Shown here piece after piece: positions 1-7,690 of a stretch of 64,000 nt of DNA. The notes under the pieces were generated by a model that ran no database searches, was not told where the DNA came from, and saw only the letters and a program-made list of their open reading frames with translations. The DNA is from Sphingomonas carotinifaciens (lineage in GTDB: Bacteria > Pseudomonadota > Alphaproteobacteria > Sphingomonadales > Sphingomonadaceae): positions 1,673,501 to 1,737,500 of the forward strand of contig NZ_WSUT01000005.1 of NCBI RefSeq assembly GCF_009789535.1. The letters are read 5' to 3'. A program made the translations under genes and the position numbers. Position 1 is the first letter of the stretch. Every line of letters starts with the position of its first letter.

Positions 1-344
1 AGGACGACACGCCGGGATGTACGCGCGAGGCCCTGGATTTCAGTGCCTTGAGCGCGCAGTTCGCGGCGGCGGGGGCAAGCGTGGTCGGCGTGTCGAAGGA
101 CAGCGCGGCCAGACATGCGAAGTTCGCGGCGAAACACGACCTGTCGGTTCGGCTGCTCAGCGACGAGAGCGGCGCCGTGTGCGACGCGTTCGGGACGTGG
201 GGCGAGAAGATGCTGTACGGCAAAACCTATATGGGGATCGAGCGTGCCACCTTCCTGTTCGGGCGCGACGGCCGGCTGGTGCGCGCGTGGCGCAAGGTGC
301 CGGGCCATGCCGAGGCGGTGCTGGAGGCGGTGCAAGGCCTGTGA
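1..344 (+). CDS. bcp: Peroxiredoxin of the Bcp/PrxQ family, 5' end cut by the window
   Basis: Thioredoxin-dependent peroxidase of the cytoplasm that reduces hydrogen peroxide and organic hydroperoxides. Reading in frame from base 3 gives the peroxidatic motif PGCT (Cys at about bases 18-20) followed by the family's LLSDE and WGEKxxYGKTYMGIER segments, which match the E. coli Bcp C-terminal half. The residue five positions after the catalytic Cys, a resolving Cys in E. coli Bcp, is Leu here, so this would be a 1-Cys type or use another Cys; a second Cys lies in the VCDAF segment. The first part of the gene lies outside the window. Its stop overlaps the next start by four bases (GTGA), which suggests translational coupling. 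Confidence 0.9.
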   Translation, partial: DDTPGCTREALDFSALSAQFAAAGASVVGVSKDSAARHAKFAAKHDLSVRLLSDESGAVCDAFGTWGEKMLYGKTYMGIERATFLFGRDGRLVRAWRKVPGHAEAVLEAVQGL

Positions 345-1141
345 ACGCGACGAGCCTGGGCGCGGCCTGTGCGGCGGTGCTGAACACTGCGGACCCCATG
401 GCCAAGGTGCGGATGGCGCGGGAAACCGCGCGGCGCTGGCGGCGCGGGGCGCTGGAACACCGGTTCGACGTGGGCCTGCCCGATGTGCCGGCGCGGCCCG
501 AGCGGCCCGAATTGCTGCCCCCCAACCGCATGCCCAAACGCGGGCGGGGCGGATCGGAGCGCGGCCGAACCGCGCTGCTCCACGCGCTCGCGCATATCGA
601 GTTTTCCGCCATCGACCTGGCGTTCGACATGGCCGCGCGCTTCGGCGCGCAGTTTCCACGCCGCTTCGCCGATGACTGGATATCGGTCGGCGCGGACGAG
701 GCGATGCATTTCGCCATATTGGATCGACGTCTGCGCCGGCTGGGTACGCCGTACGGGGCATTGCCCGCCCATGCCGGTTTGTGGGAAGCGGCCGAGGCGA
801 CTGCCCATGATGCCATGGCGCGGCTGGCGGTGGTGCCGATGGTACTGGAAGCGCGCGGCCTGGACGTGACCCCGGAAACGGTGGCGCGGTTCGAGGCGGC
901 GGGCGACACCGCCTCCGCGCGCATTCTGAACCGCATCTATACCGACGAGATCCGCCACGTCGGATTCGGTGCGAAATGGTTCGGTTATGTGAGCGCTGAA
1001 CAGGATATCGACCCGGCACCGCACTGGCAGGCGCTGGTGCGCCGCTATTTCCGGGGTTCGCTGAAGCCTCCGTTCAACGACTCGGCGCGCGAGTCAGCCG
1101 GTCTGACGCGAGACTTCTACGCGCCTCTTGCCCAGAACTGA
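341..1141 (+). CDS. Ferritin-like DUF455 family protein
   Basis: A 266-residue protein beginning at a GTG that overlaps the peroxiredoxin stop. It is mostly helical and carries the spaced Glu and ExxH residues of a ferritin-like di-iron four-helix bundle: Glu in AHIEFSAIDL, EAMH, Glu in LEARGLD, and EIRH in YTDEIRHVGFG. These features match the DUF455 family, whose reaction is not established. Coupling to a peroxiredoxin would fit a role in redox or oxidative metabolism, but that is inference. No signal peptide or membrane segment is visible, so a cytoplasmic location is likely. An earlier in-frame ATG at 17 would run through the peroxiredoxin and is not believed. Confidence 0.85.
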   Translation: MNATSLGAACAAVLNTADPMAKVRMARETARRWRRGALEHRFDVGLPDVPARPERPELLPPNRMPKRGRGGSERGRTALLHALAHIEFSAIDLAFDMAARFGAQFPRRFADDWISVGADEAMHFAILDRRLRRLGTPYGALPAHAGLWEAAEATAHDAMARLAVVPMVLEARGLDVTPETVARFEAAGDTASARILNRIYTDEIRHVGFGAKWFGYVSAEQDIDPAPHWQALVRRYFRGSLKPPFNDSARESAGLTRDFYAPLAQN

Positions 1142-1257
1142 CGTTCCACGGCAAACCTTTGCGCGTCTGGGGCGCGGTGGGGCTGCGAAACAGCGTTGGA
1201 TGCACGAAGTCGTTCCGTGGGACCTTGCCGCGGGATGACGCAGCTTGTCGGGGTTCG

Positions 1258-2439
1258 ATGATTAGCTTTCCGGTATCGGCCGCTCGGCTTGCAACCCGCC
1301 TCCGCGGTCTGTTCGTCACCCGCAACATCCTGTTCCACGATGGTCGCTCGGTTCGCCGTTTCCGCCTGCACGGTCGTGCGCAGTTCGGCGTCGCCACCGC
1401 CGGCGCGATGGTGCTGAGCCTGTCGGGTTACGGCGCGATGGCGGCGACCGGCGCGGTCGCCCATCATGACAACACCGCGCAGATTGCGCAGATGGAGTCG
1501 CAGATCGCGCGCATGCAGGCGCGGGTCGCCGCGATCCGCGAAACCGCCCAGGTCCACGCCCAGCGTGTCGAGCAGCGCCAGGCGCTGTTGACCGCGGTGA
1601 TGACCGGCGAGGGTTACAACAAGGAGCTCGCCGCCGCGACGCTGCCGGTGCCGGCGGCCAAGGACGGCGTCGAGGCGCATGTGCTGGCGCCGCTGACCAA
1701 GGTCGAGACGCGGCAGGCGGCGCTTGCCGTGCCGGCGCAGGCGATGCTCGATCGCCGCTATGCCGACACCAGCGCGGCCATCCGCAAGCTGGGCCTGAAG
1801 CCCGAGCGTGTCGCCAAGCGCAGCGTGCCGGCCAAAGGCGCGGCGATGGGCGGCGAATATATCCCGGCGAACAGTGCCGAGGCCGCCGCCGACCTGCATG
1901 CCGACCAGCAGTTCCGGACGCTGTTCCAGAGCTGGAAGAAGATGGACGGCCTGCAGCAGGGGACGATCGCGATCCCCTCGGTCCAGCCGGTCGCCAATCT
2001 GCAGTTCACCAGCAACTTCGGCATCCGTTCCGACCCGTTCCGTGGCACCGCGGCGATGCATGCCGGCGTCGACATTCCCGGTCCCGTCGGCACCCCGATC
2101 TATGCCACCGCCGACGGCATCGTCTCCCATGCCGACCGTCGCGGCGGCTACGGCAATCTGGTCGAGATCAATCACGGCAAGGGCATCGCGACGCGCTATG
2201 GCCACCTGTCCAAGATCCTGGTCACCGACGGCGCGCGCGTTCACCGCGGCCAGCTGATCGCGCTGATGGGTTCGACCGGGCGTTCCACCGGCCCGCACCT
2301 CCATTATGAAGTGCGCATGGACGGTCATGCGGTGAACCCGGTGCCGTTCCTGACCACCGCCGATTACCTGCTCGCCTCGCAGGATCACAGTGTTCACCAG
2401 ATCCCGGTTTCCACCGACGGCCCTGCCGCGCAGGATTGA
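1258..2439 (+). CDS. M23 family (LytM/NlpD-type) peptidoglycan endopeptidase
   Basis: Zinc metallopeptidase acting on peptidoglycan cross-links in the periplasm. The N-terminus has a basic stretch (LFVTRNILFHDGR, common in sphingomonad M23 proteins) and a hydrophobic segment at about residues 42-62, followed by a probable coiled coil (about 75-110) rich in Gln, Ala and Arg. The C-terminal LytM domain (about 260-370) has the zinc and catalytic motifs HxGVD, GHLSK and HLHYE, so it looks active. The chosen start is the ATG nearest the conserved N-terminal motif. Upstream in-frame codons back to 1159 are possible but lack family resemblance. It is followed by a palindromic repeat cluster rather than a simple terminator. 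Confidence 0.88.
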   Translation: MISFPVSAARLATRLRGLFVTRNILFHDGRSVRRFRLHGRAQFGVATAGAMVLSLSGYGAMAATGAVAHHDNTAQIAQMESQIARMQARVAAIRETAQVHAQRVEQRQALLTAVMTGEGYNKELAAATLPVPAAKDGVEAHVLAPLTKVETRQAALAVPAQAMLDRRYADTSAAIRKLGLKPERVAKRSVPAKGAAMGGEYIPANSAEAAADLHADQQFRTLFQSWKKMDGLQQGTIAIPSVQPVANLQFTSNFGIRSDPFRGTAAMHAGVDIPGPVGTPIYATADGIVSHADRRGGYGNLVEINHGKGIATRYGHLSKILVTDGARVHRGQLIALMGSTGRSTGPHLHYEVRMDGHAVNPVPFLTTADYLLASQDHSVHQIPVSTDGPAAQD

Positions 2440-2451
2440 AGCGCCTTTTGA

Positions 2452-2585
2452 AAACGCGCTGATGCGCGTTTCGCGGTGCCGGCCCGCTCCCCCACCCGGC
2501 CACCCATCAAGGATACTTCGTGGATGGCCGGGTGGGGGAGTGGGCCGGCACCGTCCCAAAAACTCGCTTTTCCGCGAGTTTTTCA
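2452..2585. repeat. Composite palindromic repeat, copy 1 (small-large-small hairpins)
   Basis: Three adjacent inverted repeats fill the space between the M23 gene and erpA. The left small stem is AAACGCGC/GCGCGTTT (2452-2471). The large stem of about 30 bp has arms 2474-2508 and 2523-2553, both containing the core CTCCCCCACCCGGCC or its complement. The right small stem is AAACTCGC/GCGAGTTT (about 2558-2584). The large arms and the AAACTCGC stem recur in opposite orientation at 17796-17900, so this is a dispersed element and not only a local terminator. It could fold in RNA and block read-through. Confidence 0.85.
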
Positions 2586-2644
2586 AATGACCGCCTAGCG
2601 GTGACGCCATTGCCGGGGGGGCGCGAGGCGCCTATCTCCCGGCC

Positions 2645-2983
2645 ATGACCAGTGCAGTATCCGCCATCGGGCTGACCCAGGCCGCCGCCGCGCGCGTCGC
2701 GGCCATCGCGGCCAAGCAGAACAAGCCCGCCATCCTGCGCCTGTCCGTCGAGGGCGGGGGCTGTTCGGGGTTCCAGTACAAGTTCGGGTTCGCCGACATG
2801 GCGGACAGCGACGATACGGTGACCGAGACCGATGGCGTGCGCCTGGTGGTGGACAGCATCAGCCTGGACCTCGTGCGCGGGGCGCAGGTCGATTATGTCG
2901 AGTCGCTGGGCGGCGCGGCGTTCCGGGTGACCAATCCCAACGCGGCCTCGGGCTGCGGTTGCGGCACCAGCTTCTCCGTCTGA
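2645..2983 (+). CDS. erpA: Iron-sulfur cluster insertion protein ErpA (A-type carrier)
   Basis: A-type carrier that delivers Fe-S clusters to apo-proteins in the cytoplasm. The 112-residue length and fold are typical of the HesB/IscA family. The three cluster-ligand cysteines are present: Cys40 in GGGCSGFQY, and Cys104 and Cys106 in the C-terminal GCGCGTSF. The ErpA assignment over IscA or SufA rests on the LSVEGGGCSGFQYKF and NPNAASGCGCG wording and on being a single gene away from any suf or isc cluster. Exonuclease III follows after about 10 bases on the same strand. Confidence 0.9.
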   Translation: MTSAVSAIGLTQAAAARVAAIAAKQNKPAILRLSVEGGGCSGFQYKFGFADMADSDDTVTETDGVRLVVDSISLDLVRGAQVDYVESLGGAAFRVTNPNAASGCGCGTSFSV

Positions 2984-2993
2984 TCGGTTGTCC

Positions 2994-3764
2994 GTGAAAA
3001 TCGTCACCTATAACGTCAACGGCATCAAGGCGCGGTTGCCGCGGCTGATCGAGTATCTGACCGAGGAACAGCCCGATATCGTCTGCCTTCAGGAATTGAA
3101 GGCGAGCGACGAGACCTTCCCGCTGAGCGACATCGAAGCGGCCGGATACGGCGCGGTGTGGCATGGGCAGAAAAGCTGGAACGGCGTCGCGGTGCTGGCA
3201 AAGGGTGCCACGCCGGTCGAGCGGCAGCGCGGGCTGGCGGGCGAGGACGAGGACGAGCAGAGCCGCTATCTGGAATGCGATGTGGACGGGTTGGTGGTCG
3301 CTGCCCTGTACCTGCCCAACGGCAATCCGCGGCCGGGGCCCAAATTCGATTACAAGCTGCGCTGGATGGAGCGGTTGGCGGCGCGCGCGAAGGTGTTGCT
3401 GGCCGAGGAAGTCCCTGCTGTGCTGGCGGGGGATTACAATGTCATCCCGAACGACGACGACACCTTCTCCGTGCGCGCCATGGCCGAGGATGCGTTGATG
3501 CAGCCGGAGAGCCGGGCGGCCTATCGCCGGTTGCTGGCGCAGGGCTGGACCGATGCGTTGCGCACCCGTGCGCCCAAGGGCGGGGTGTGGACCTTCTGGG
3601 ATTATCAGGCGGGGGCATGGGCGCGCGACGCCGGGTTCCGGATCGATCATCTGCTGCTCAGCCCGCAGGCCGCCGACCGGCTGGTCGATGCCGGCGTCGA
3701 CAAGGCGTATCGGGGGCGTGAAAAGGCCAGCGACCATGCCCCCACTTGGGTGACGCTGCGCTGA
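2994..3764 (+). CDS. xth: Exodeoxyribonuclease III (AP endonuclease family)
   Basis: Base-excision-repair nuclease with 3'-5' exonuclease and AP endonuclease activity. Its catalytic signatures are complete: YNVNGIKAR at the N-terminus, the metal-binding Glu in CLQELKA, GDYNVIP, the RIDHLLLS segment, and the terminal SDHAP. At 256 residues it is a normal length. The start is taken as GTG at 2994, giving the common MKIVTYN beginning; a TTG at 2988 is in frame and also possible. The stop overlaps the ATG of the next gene by one base, so the two are likely co-transcribed. Confidence 0.92.
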   Translation: MKIVTYNVNGIKARLPRLIEYLTEEQPDIVCLQELKASDETFPLSDIEAAGYGAVWHGQKSWNGVAVLAKGATPVERQRGLAGEDEDEQSRYLECDVDGLVVAALYLPNGNPRPGPKFDYKLRWMERLAARAKVLLAEEVPAVLAGDYNVIPNDDDTFSVRAMAEDALMQPESRAAYRRLLAQGWTDALRTRAPKGGVWTFWDYQAGAWARDAGFRIDHLLLSPQAADRLVDAGVDKAYRGREKASDHAPTWVTLR

Positions 3765-4534
3765 TGCGCCCGTTGCTGATGGCGGCGCTGCTGGTCGCCC
3801 TGCCGGGCGTGGCCCAGGCGCAGCGCGATCTGTGCCCCGATCGGCCGGGGCTCAGTTCGCCGGCCTGCACCGTCGATCCGGGATCGGTGATGGTGGAGGT
3901 CGCGCTGGCCGATTGGGAGCGGGGGAGCGATGCGGACACCTGGCTGTTCGGCGATACGCTGGTGCGGCTGGGGCTGGACGCGTCGAGCGAGGTCGCGGTC
4001 GGCTGGACCCCATTCGGCCATGTGCGCGAGCGCGGGGCCGGGGGCGGGCGTGCCGACCGGGTCGGCGACGTCACGCTGGAATATAAGCGCAACCTGCGCA
4101 ATCCGGACGGGCATGGCTTTGCCATCGCGGTGGAGCCGATCGTGACCCTGCCCGTCGGGCGGGCGCCGGTGGGCGCCGGCACATGGTCGGCGGGGTTGAT
4201 GGTGCCGATGACCTACGACCTGTCCGATGCGCTCCAGTTCGAGTTGATGCCGGAGATCGATGCGGCTGCGGACGAGGACGGTGCCGGCCGCCATCTGGCC
4301 TATGGCAGCGTCATCGGTCTGGAATATGACGTGTCGGACGCCTGGGAACTGGTCGGCGAGGTGCAGTGGCGGCGGGACGACGACCCGGTCGAGCCCTCGC
4401 GGCAGGCGGTGGCAGGCCTTGCGGTGGCATGGCAGCCGAGCGACGAGGTGCAGTTCGACGTCGGATCGGTGTTTGGCCTGACCGGCGGCGCACCGGCGGC
4501 GCGCTTCTATTGCGGGGTCGCGCGCCACTTCTGA
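3764..4534 (+). CDS. Putative outer-membrane transporter-like protein (phenol/MetA-type beta-barrel)
   Basis: A 256-residue exported protein. It has a clear signal peptide (MRPLLMAALLVALPGVAQAQ) followed by alternating beta-strand sequence that ends in an aromatic residue (RHF), as outer-membrane barrels do. The pattern resembles the 'transporter, phenol degradation MetA-like' family (PF13557), whose members are poorly characterised; no substrate can be inferred. Two cysteines near the mature N-terminus (LCPD, PACT) and one near the C-terminus could form a disulfide. It is translationally linked to xth, an unusual partner, so the link probably reflects only shared transcription. Confidence 0.6.
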   Translation: MRPLLMAALLVALPGVAQAQRDLCPDRPGLSSPACTVDPGSVMVEVALADWERGSDADTWLFGDTLVRLGLDASSEVAVGWTPFGHVRERGAGGGRADRVGDVTLEYKRNLRNPDGHGFAIAVEPIVTLPVGRAPVGAGTWSAGLMVPMTYDLSDALQFELMPEIDAAADEDGAGRHLAYGSVIGLEYDVSDAWELVGEVQWRRDDDPVEPSRQAVAGLAVAWQPSDEVQFDVGSVFGLTGGAPAARFYCGVARHF

Positions 4535-4560
4535 TCGGCCGATTTTGCCACGAATTGGCG

Positions 4561-4601
4561 GGCCGAACCATCACTTGGCGAGCGCGAATTCGGCCTTTTT
4601 T
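4561..4601 (+). terminator. Rho-independent terminator-like hairpin
   Basis: GGCCGAA at 4561-4567 can pair with TTCGGCC at 4589-4595 and is followed by six T residues. The loop is long (about 21 bases), so the stem is modest. Its position after the barrel-protein stop fits termination of the erpA-xth-barrel transcript. Confidence 0.5.
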
Positions 4602-4635
4602 GCAGAAACGGCGGATTTCCGCTGTGTTAGCGAAC

Positions 4636-4651
4636 TGGCACGGTTGCTGCA
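4636..4651 (+). promoter_or_regulatory. Sigma-54-like -24/-12 promoter
   Basis: TGGCACG, four bases, then CTGCA matches the RpoN consensus TGGCACG-N4-TTGCA with one mismatch and exact spacing. It lies about 50 bases before the start of the first small exported protein and faces it. No activator gene is adjacent, and a chance match cannot be excluded. Confidence 0.4.
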
Positions 4652-4700
4652 CTGCCTGGGACATCGGGGCGCCGCCCCGGTGTTCAAGGGAGTGACCATC

Positions 4701-4970
4701 ATGTTCCAAGCCAAGCTGATCGCCGTTGCCATCGCCCTGACCGCGCCGGTGGCCGTTGCCGCCAAGGACGCGCCGGTGGTGAAGGCACCCGCCGCCGCTG
4801 CCGCCACCGCCGCTGCCAGCCCCGAGCGCGGTACGGCTCGCACCGAGCGCGCCGACACGCTGCGCTATTGCATCAAGGACACGGTCACCGGGTCGCGGAT
4901 CTCGCGCAAGGAATGCCGCACCCGTTCGGACTGGCTGGCCCGCGGCTTCGATCCGCTGGAAGCGAAGTGA
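4701..4970 (+). CDS. Small exported protein of unknown function (paralogue of next gene)
   Basis: An 89-residue protein not recognised by family. It has a signal peptide (MFQAKLIAVAIALTAPVAVA), an Ala-rich linker, and a conserved-looking tail with RYC, then a basic Cys motif (KECRTRSDW) and a G-F-D-P-L end. The start is supported by the ribosome-binding sequence AAGGGAGTG. The tail closely parallels the tail of the next gene (RYC, C-R-T, W, G), so the two are probably a tandem duplication. Two cysteines in the mature protein suggest a periplasmic disulfide. The stop overlaps the next GTG start. Confidence 0.7.
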   Translation: MFQAKLIAVAIALTAPVAVAAKDAPVVKAPAAAAATAAASPERGTARTERADTLRYCIKDTVTGSRISRKECRTRSDWLARGFDPLEAK

Positions 4971-5206
4971 CCCGCGGGGCATGGCGCATGGTGGCGGTGG
5001 TGCTGGCCGTAACGGCCGGCACCGCGGCTACCGCGGCCAGGCCGGAGCGGATCGACGCCCGGGTGATGGCCGCCGCCCTGGCCGCGCCCGAGGAGCCCGC
5101 CCGCGGCCAGCAACGCTATTGCTATCGCCAAGCGCGGGGCGAACGGCCGGTGTGCCGCACGATGCGGCAATGGACCCTGCAAGGGTTGATGCCGGTCACG
5201 CGCTGA
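4967..5206 (+). CDS. Small exported protein of unknown function (paralogue of previous gene)
   Basis: A 79-residue protein beginning with a GTG that overlaps the preceding stop (GTGA). It has a signal peptide (MVAVVLAVTAGTAATAA core) and a mature part ending QQRYCYRQ...VCRTMRQWTLQG, matching the RYC / CRT / W / G pattern of the preceding protein. An alternative start is the ATG at 4988. Function is unknown; it is likely periplasmic with one disulfide. It ends 13 bases before the convergent GNAT-fold gene. Confidence 0.62.
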   Translation: MTRGAWRMVAVVLAVTAGTAATAARPERIDARVMAAALAAPEEPARGQQRYCYRQARGERPVCRTMRQWTLQGLMPVTR

Positions 5207-5219
5207 CCGGCACGCCCGT

Positions 5220-6374
5220 TTACAGGTCGCGCGCGTAGACGTTGTAGGTCTTGTTGACGCGGCTCTGGATCGTCTCGGCGATCGAGCGCATCCCCTGATT
5301 GTCATCAAGGATCCAGCCGATCTCGCCCCGGCTGGCGCCGTATTTGGTGACCGAGGCGCGGCGGATATATTCGATCATCATGAAGGCCAGCTGGCTGGCC
5401 ATGCGCGAGGACTGCAGATCCTTGCGCACGCCCATCAGGGGCACGCGCATCGTGCGCACCTGCGGTCTGCGCAGCCACAGCAGCAGCTTGGCCCAGCCGA
5501 AGGGCAGCAGGCTGCCGTTCAGCGGCTTGATCGCCTCGTTCAGGTCGGGCAGCGTGATCATGAAGGCGACGGGCTTGCCGTCCAGCTCGGCGATGCGGAT
5601 CAGGTCGTTGAACACGATCGGCTTCAGCTTGACGCCGACATCCTTGATCTCGGGCGGGGTGAGGGGGACGAAGCCCCAATTGTCCGCCCAGGCATCGTTC
5701 AGGATGTCGAGGATGATCGCGGCCTCTTCCTCGAACCGGGCCTTGTTCACCTCGCGCACGCGGATGCGCGGGTTCTTCTCGCCCGACTGGATGATCCGCT
5801 TCACGATGGGCGGAAATTCCTGGGTGATGTCCAGTTCGTAGGTGAAGAGCTGCTTGATCGTGGTGTAGCCCGCGCCCTCGATCCAGCCGCGATATTCGGG
5901 CTTGGCATGGCCCATCATGATCGTGGGCGCATGGTCATAGCCATCGACCAGCAGGCCGGGTTCTTCCCAGATCGATTGCGACACCGGCCCCATCGCCCGG
6001 GTCATGCCCTGCTCGCGCAGCCAGCCTTCCGCCGCCGCCAGCAGCGCCTGGAAAACATCCTGCCGCTCGGCATCCATCAGGCCCCATTGGCCGATTCCGG
6101 GACCGAAGCCCTGTTCGGCGGGCATGGTCAGCGCCAGCGTATCGATATGCGCGGAAATGCGCCCCACCACGCGCCCCCGCTCCTCGGCCAGGAAAAGCTG
6201 TGCCTTGGCATGGCTGTACCAGCCGTTCTTCTCAGGGGTGATCAGGCCCAGCGCCTCGCCTTTTAGCGGCGGTACCCAGTTGGGATCGTCGGCATACAGG
6301 CGGAAGGGCAGGTCGACGAACGCCTTGCGGTCGCGCTGCGTCAGCACCGGTCGGATCGTCAACGTGTCGGCCAT
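5220..6374 (-). CDS. GNAT-fold N-acyltransferase; candidate bacterial ceramide synthase
   Basis: A 384-residue soluble protein with the opening FVDLPFRLYADDPNWVPPL and an acyl-CoA N-acyltransferase-like fold. It contains GRISAHID, MGPVSQSIWEEPGLLVDGYDHAP and a C-terminal GWILDDNQGM segment. Proteins of this type have often been labelled N-acetyltransferase or dATP pyrophosphohydrolase. In Caulobacter an acyltransferase beside spt was shown to be the bacterial ceramide synthase that N-acylates the sphingoid backbone. From memory of that family, and from serine palmitoyltransferase, ACP and a CerR-like reductase 6-9 kb away, I infer the same role here. The exact reaction is not shown by sequence alone. 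Confidence 0.65.
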   Translation of the reverse strand: MADTLTIRPVLTQRDRKAFVDLPFRLYADDPNWVPPLKGEALGLITPEKNGWYSHAKAQLFLAEERGRVVGRISAHIDTLALTMPAEQGFGPGIGQWGLMDAERQDVFQALLAAAEGWLREQGMTRAMGPVSQSIWEEPGLLVDGYDHAPTIMMGHAKPEYRGWIEGAGYTTIKQLFTYELDITQEFPPIVKRIIQSGEKNPRIRVREVNKARFEEEAAIILDILNDAWADNWGFVPLTPPEIKDVGVKLKPIVFNDLIRIAELDGKPVAFMITLPDLNEAIKPLNGSLLPFGWAKLLLWLRRPQVRTMRVPLMGVRKDLQSSRMASQLAFMMIEYIRRASVTKYGASRGEIGWILDDNQGMRSIAETIQSRVNKTYNVYARDL

Positions 6375-6503
6375 GGTCGTTCCCGCAATCGATAAGTGTC
6401 GCGCCTCCTAAACGCATCCGTCGATCATAGCGAGTGAGGATTCCGCCGGCCCGCCCGCGGCGCGGCGCTGTAAATGCCACGGTCCCGCCACTATCTCGTG
6501 GCA

Positions 6504-7613
6504 ATGGAAAAGGTCATGGACACCACGATTTCCCTTGCCCGGAGCACCGCAGGCGGTGCCGCTGCGACCAAGGTGCCGCTGCACCGTATCGCGGACGACA
6601 AGACGATGCTGCGGACCGCGGCGGAGTTGACGCGCGACCTGATCGCGCCGCGCGCCGGCGTCTATTGGGCCGACCTGATCGCCTCGGTGGTGATCGGCTA
6701 TGGCGCGCTGGCGGTGGCGGTGACGGCCGGCTCGACCGCGCTGGCGATCGCGGCGGGCGTGGTGTCGATGCTGGCGCTCTACCGCGCGCTCAGCTTCATC
6801 CACGAGATCAGCCACATGAAGCACGCCGCGCTGCCGCGCTTTCGCGGTGGCTGGAACGCGCTGGTCGGCGTGCCGATGCTGACCCCCTCTTTCATGTATG
6901 AGGGGGTCCACAACCTGCACCATGCCAAGACGCGCTATGGCACGGTCGAGGATCCGGAATATCTGCCGCTGGCACTGATGAAGCCGTGGACGCTGCCGGT
7001 GTTCATCCTGGTGTCCGCGCTCGCGCCGCTCGGCCTGCTGATCCGTTTCGCGATCCTGTCGCCCCTGTCGCTGGTGATCCCCGGCTTCCGCCGCGTCGTG
7101 GTCGAGCGCTACTCGGCCTTGGCGATCAACCCGCAGTTTCGCCGCCGCATGCCTGAGGGTGAGGCGGCGCGGATGTGGAACCGCGTCGAGACCGCGGCCA
7201 GCATCTGGGCGATCGCGATCGTCACCATGGTGGCCACCGGCACGATCCCGCTGCGCGGCTTCCTGATCGCTATGGCGATCGGATCGGGCGTGGCGGTGGT
7301 GAACCAGGTCCGCACGCTGGTCGCGCATCTGTGGGAGAATGACGGCGAGGCGATGACGGTGACCGCGCAGTATCTCGACTCGGTCAACGTGCCGCCGCCG
7401 GCGCTGCTGCCCGCGCTCTGGGCGCCGGTCGGCCTGCGCTATCACGCGCTGCATCACCTGTTGCCGGGTGTGCCCTATCATAATCTGGGCGAGGCGCACC
7501 GCCGGGTGACCGCCGCGCTGGAGCCGGGATCGCCCTATCACAAGGCGAGCTACAAGGGACTGCCGGGACTGGTGGACAAGATCGTGCGCAGTACGATGAC
7601 GGTTCGCCGCTGA
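6504..7613 (+). CDS. Membrane fatty-acid desaturase family protein
   Basis: A 369-residue integral membrane di-iron enzyme. The three histidine boxes are visible: HEISHMKH, HNLHH and the C-terminal HALHHLLPG. They are separated by hydrophobic segments at roughly residues 55-100, 165-210 and 235-265. Members desaturate or hydroxylate acyl chains, using electrons from a separate donor. Lying between the putative ceramide synthase and the LptFG-spt cluster, it may act on the sphingoid base or the ceramide acyl chain, but an ordinary phospholipid desaturase is equally possible. The start at 6504 or the ATG at 6516 cannot be separated. A good terminator follows. Confidence 0.82.
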   Translation: MEKVMDTTISLARSTAGGAAATKVPLHRIADDKTMLRTAAELTRDLIAPRAGVYWADLIASVVIGYGALAVAVTAGSTALAIAAGVVSMLALYRALSFIHEISHMKHAALPRFRGGWNALVGVPMLTPSFMYEGVHNLHHAKTRYGTVEDPEYLPLALMKPWTLPVFILVSALAPLGLLIRFAILSPLSLVIPGFRRVVVERYSALAINPQFRRRMPEGEAARMWNRVETAASIWAIAIVTMVATGTIPLRGFLIAMAIGSGVAVVNQVRTLVAHLWENDGEAMTVTAQYLDSVNVPPPALLPALWAPVGLRYHALHHLLPGVPYHNLGEAHRRVTAALEPGSPYHKASYKGLPGLVDKIVRSTMTVRR

Positions 7614-7639
7614 ACGCGGTCGCGGTGCAGGATTGATCG

Positions 7640-7669
7640 GGGGGAGTGGCGGTGCCGCTCCCCTTTTTT
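7640..7669 (+). terminator. Rho-independent terminator of the desaturase gene
   Basis: GGGGAGTGGC and GCCGCTCCCC pair in a 10-bp stem with a three-base loop, followed by six T residues. It is placed 26 bases after the desaturase stop. Confidence 0.85.
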
Positions 7670-7690
7670 ATGCTGGTTCCGGCGGCGGCC

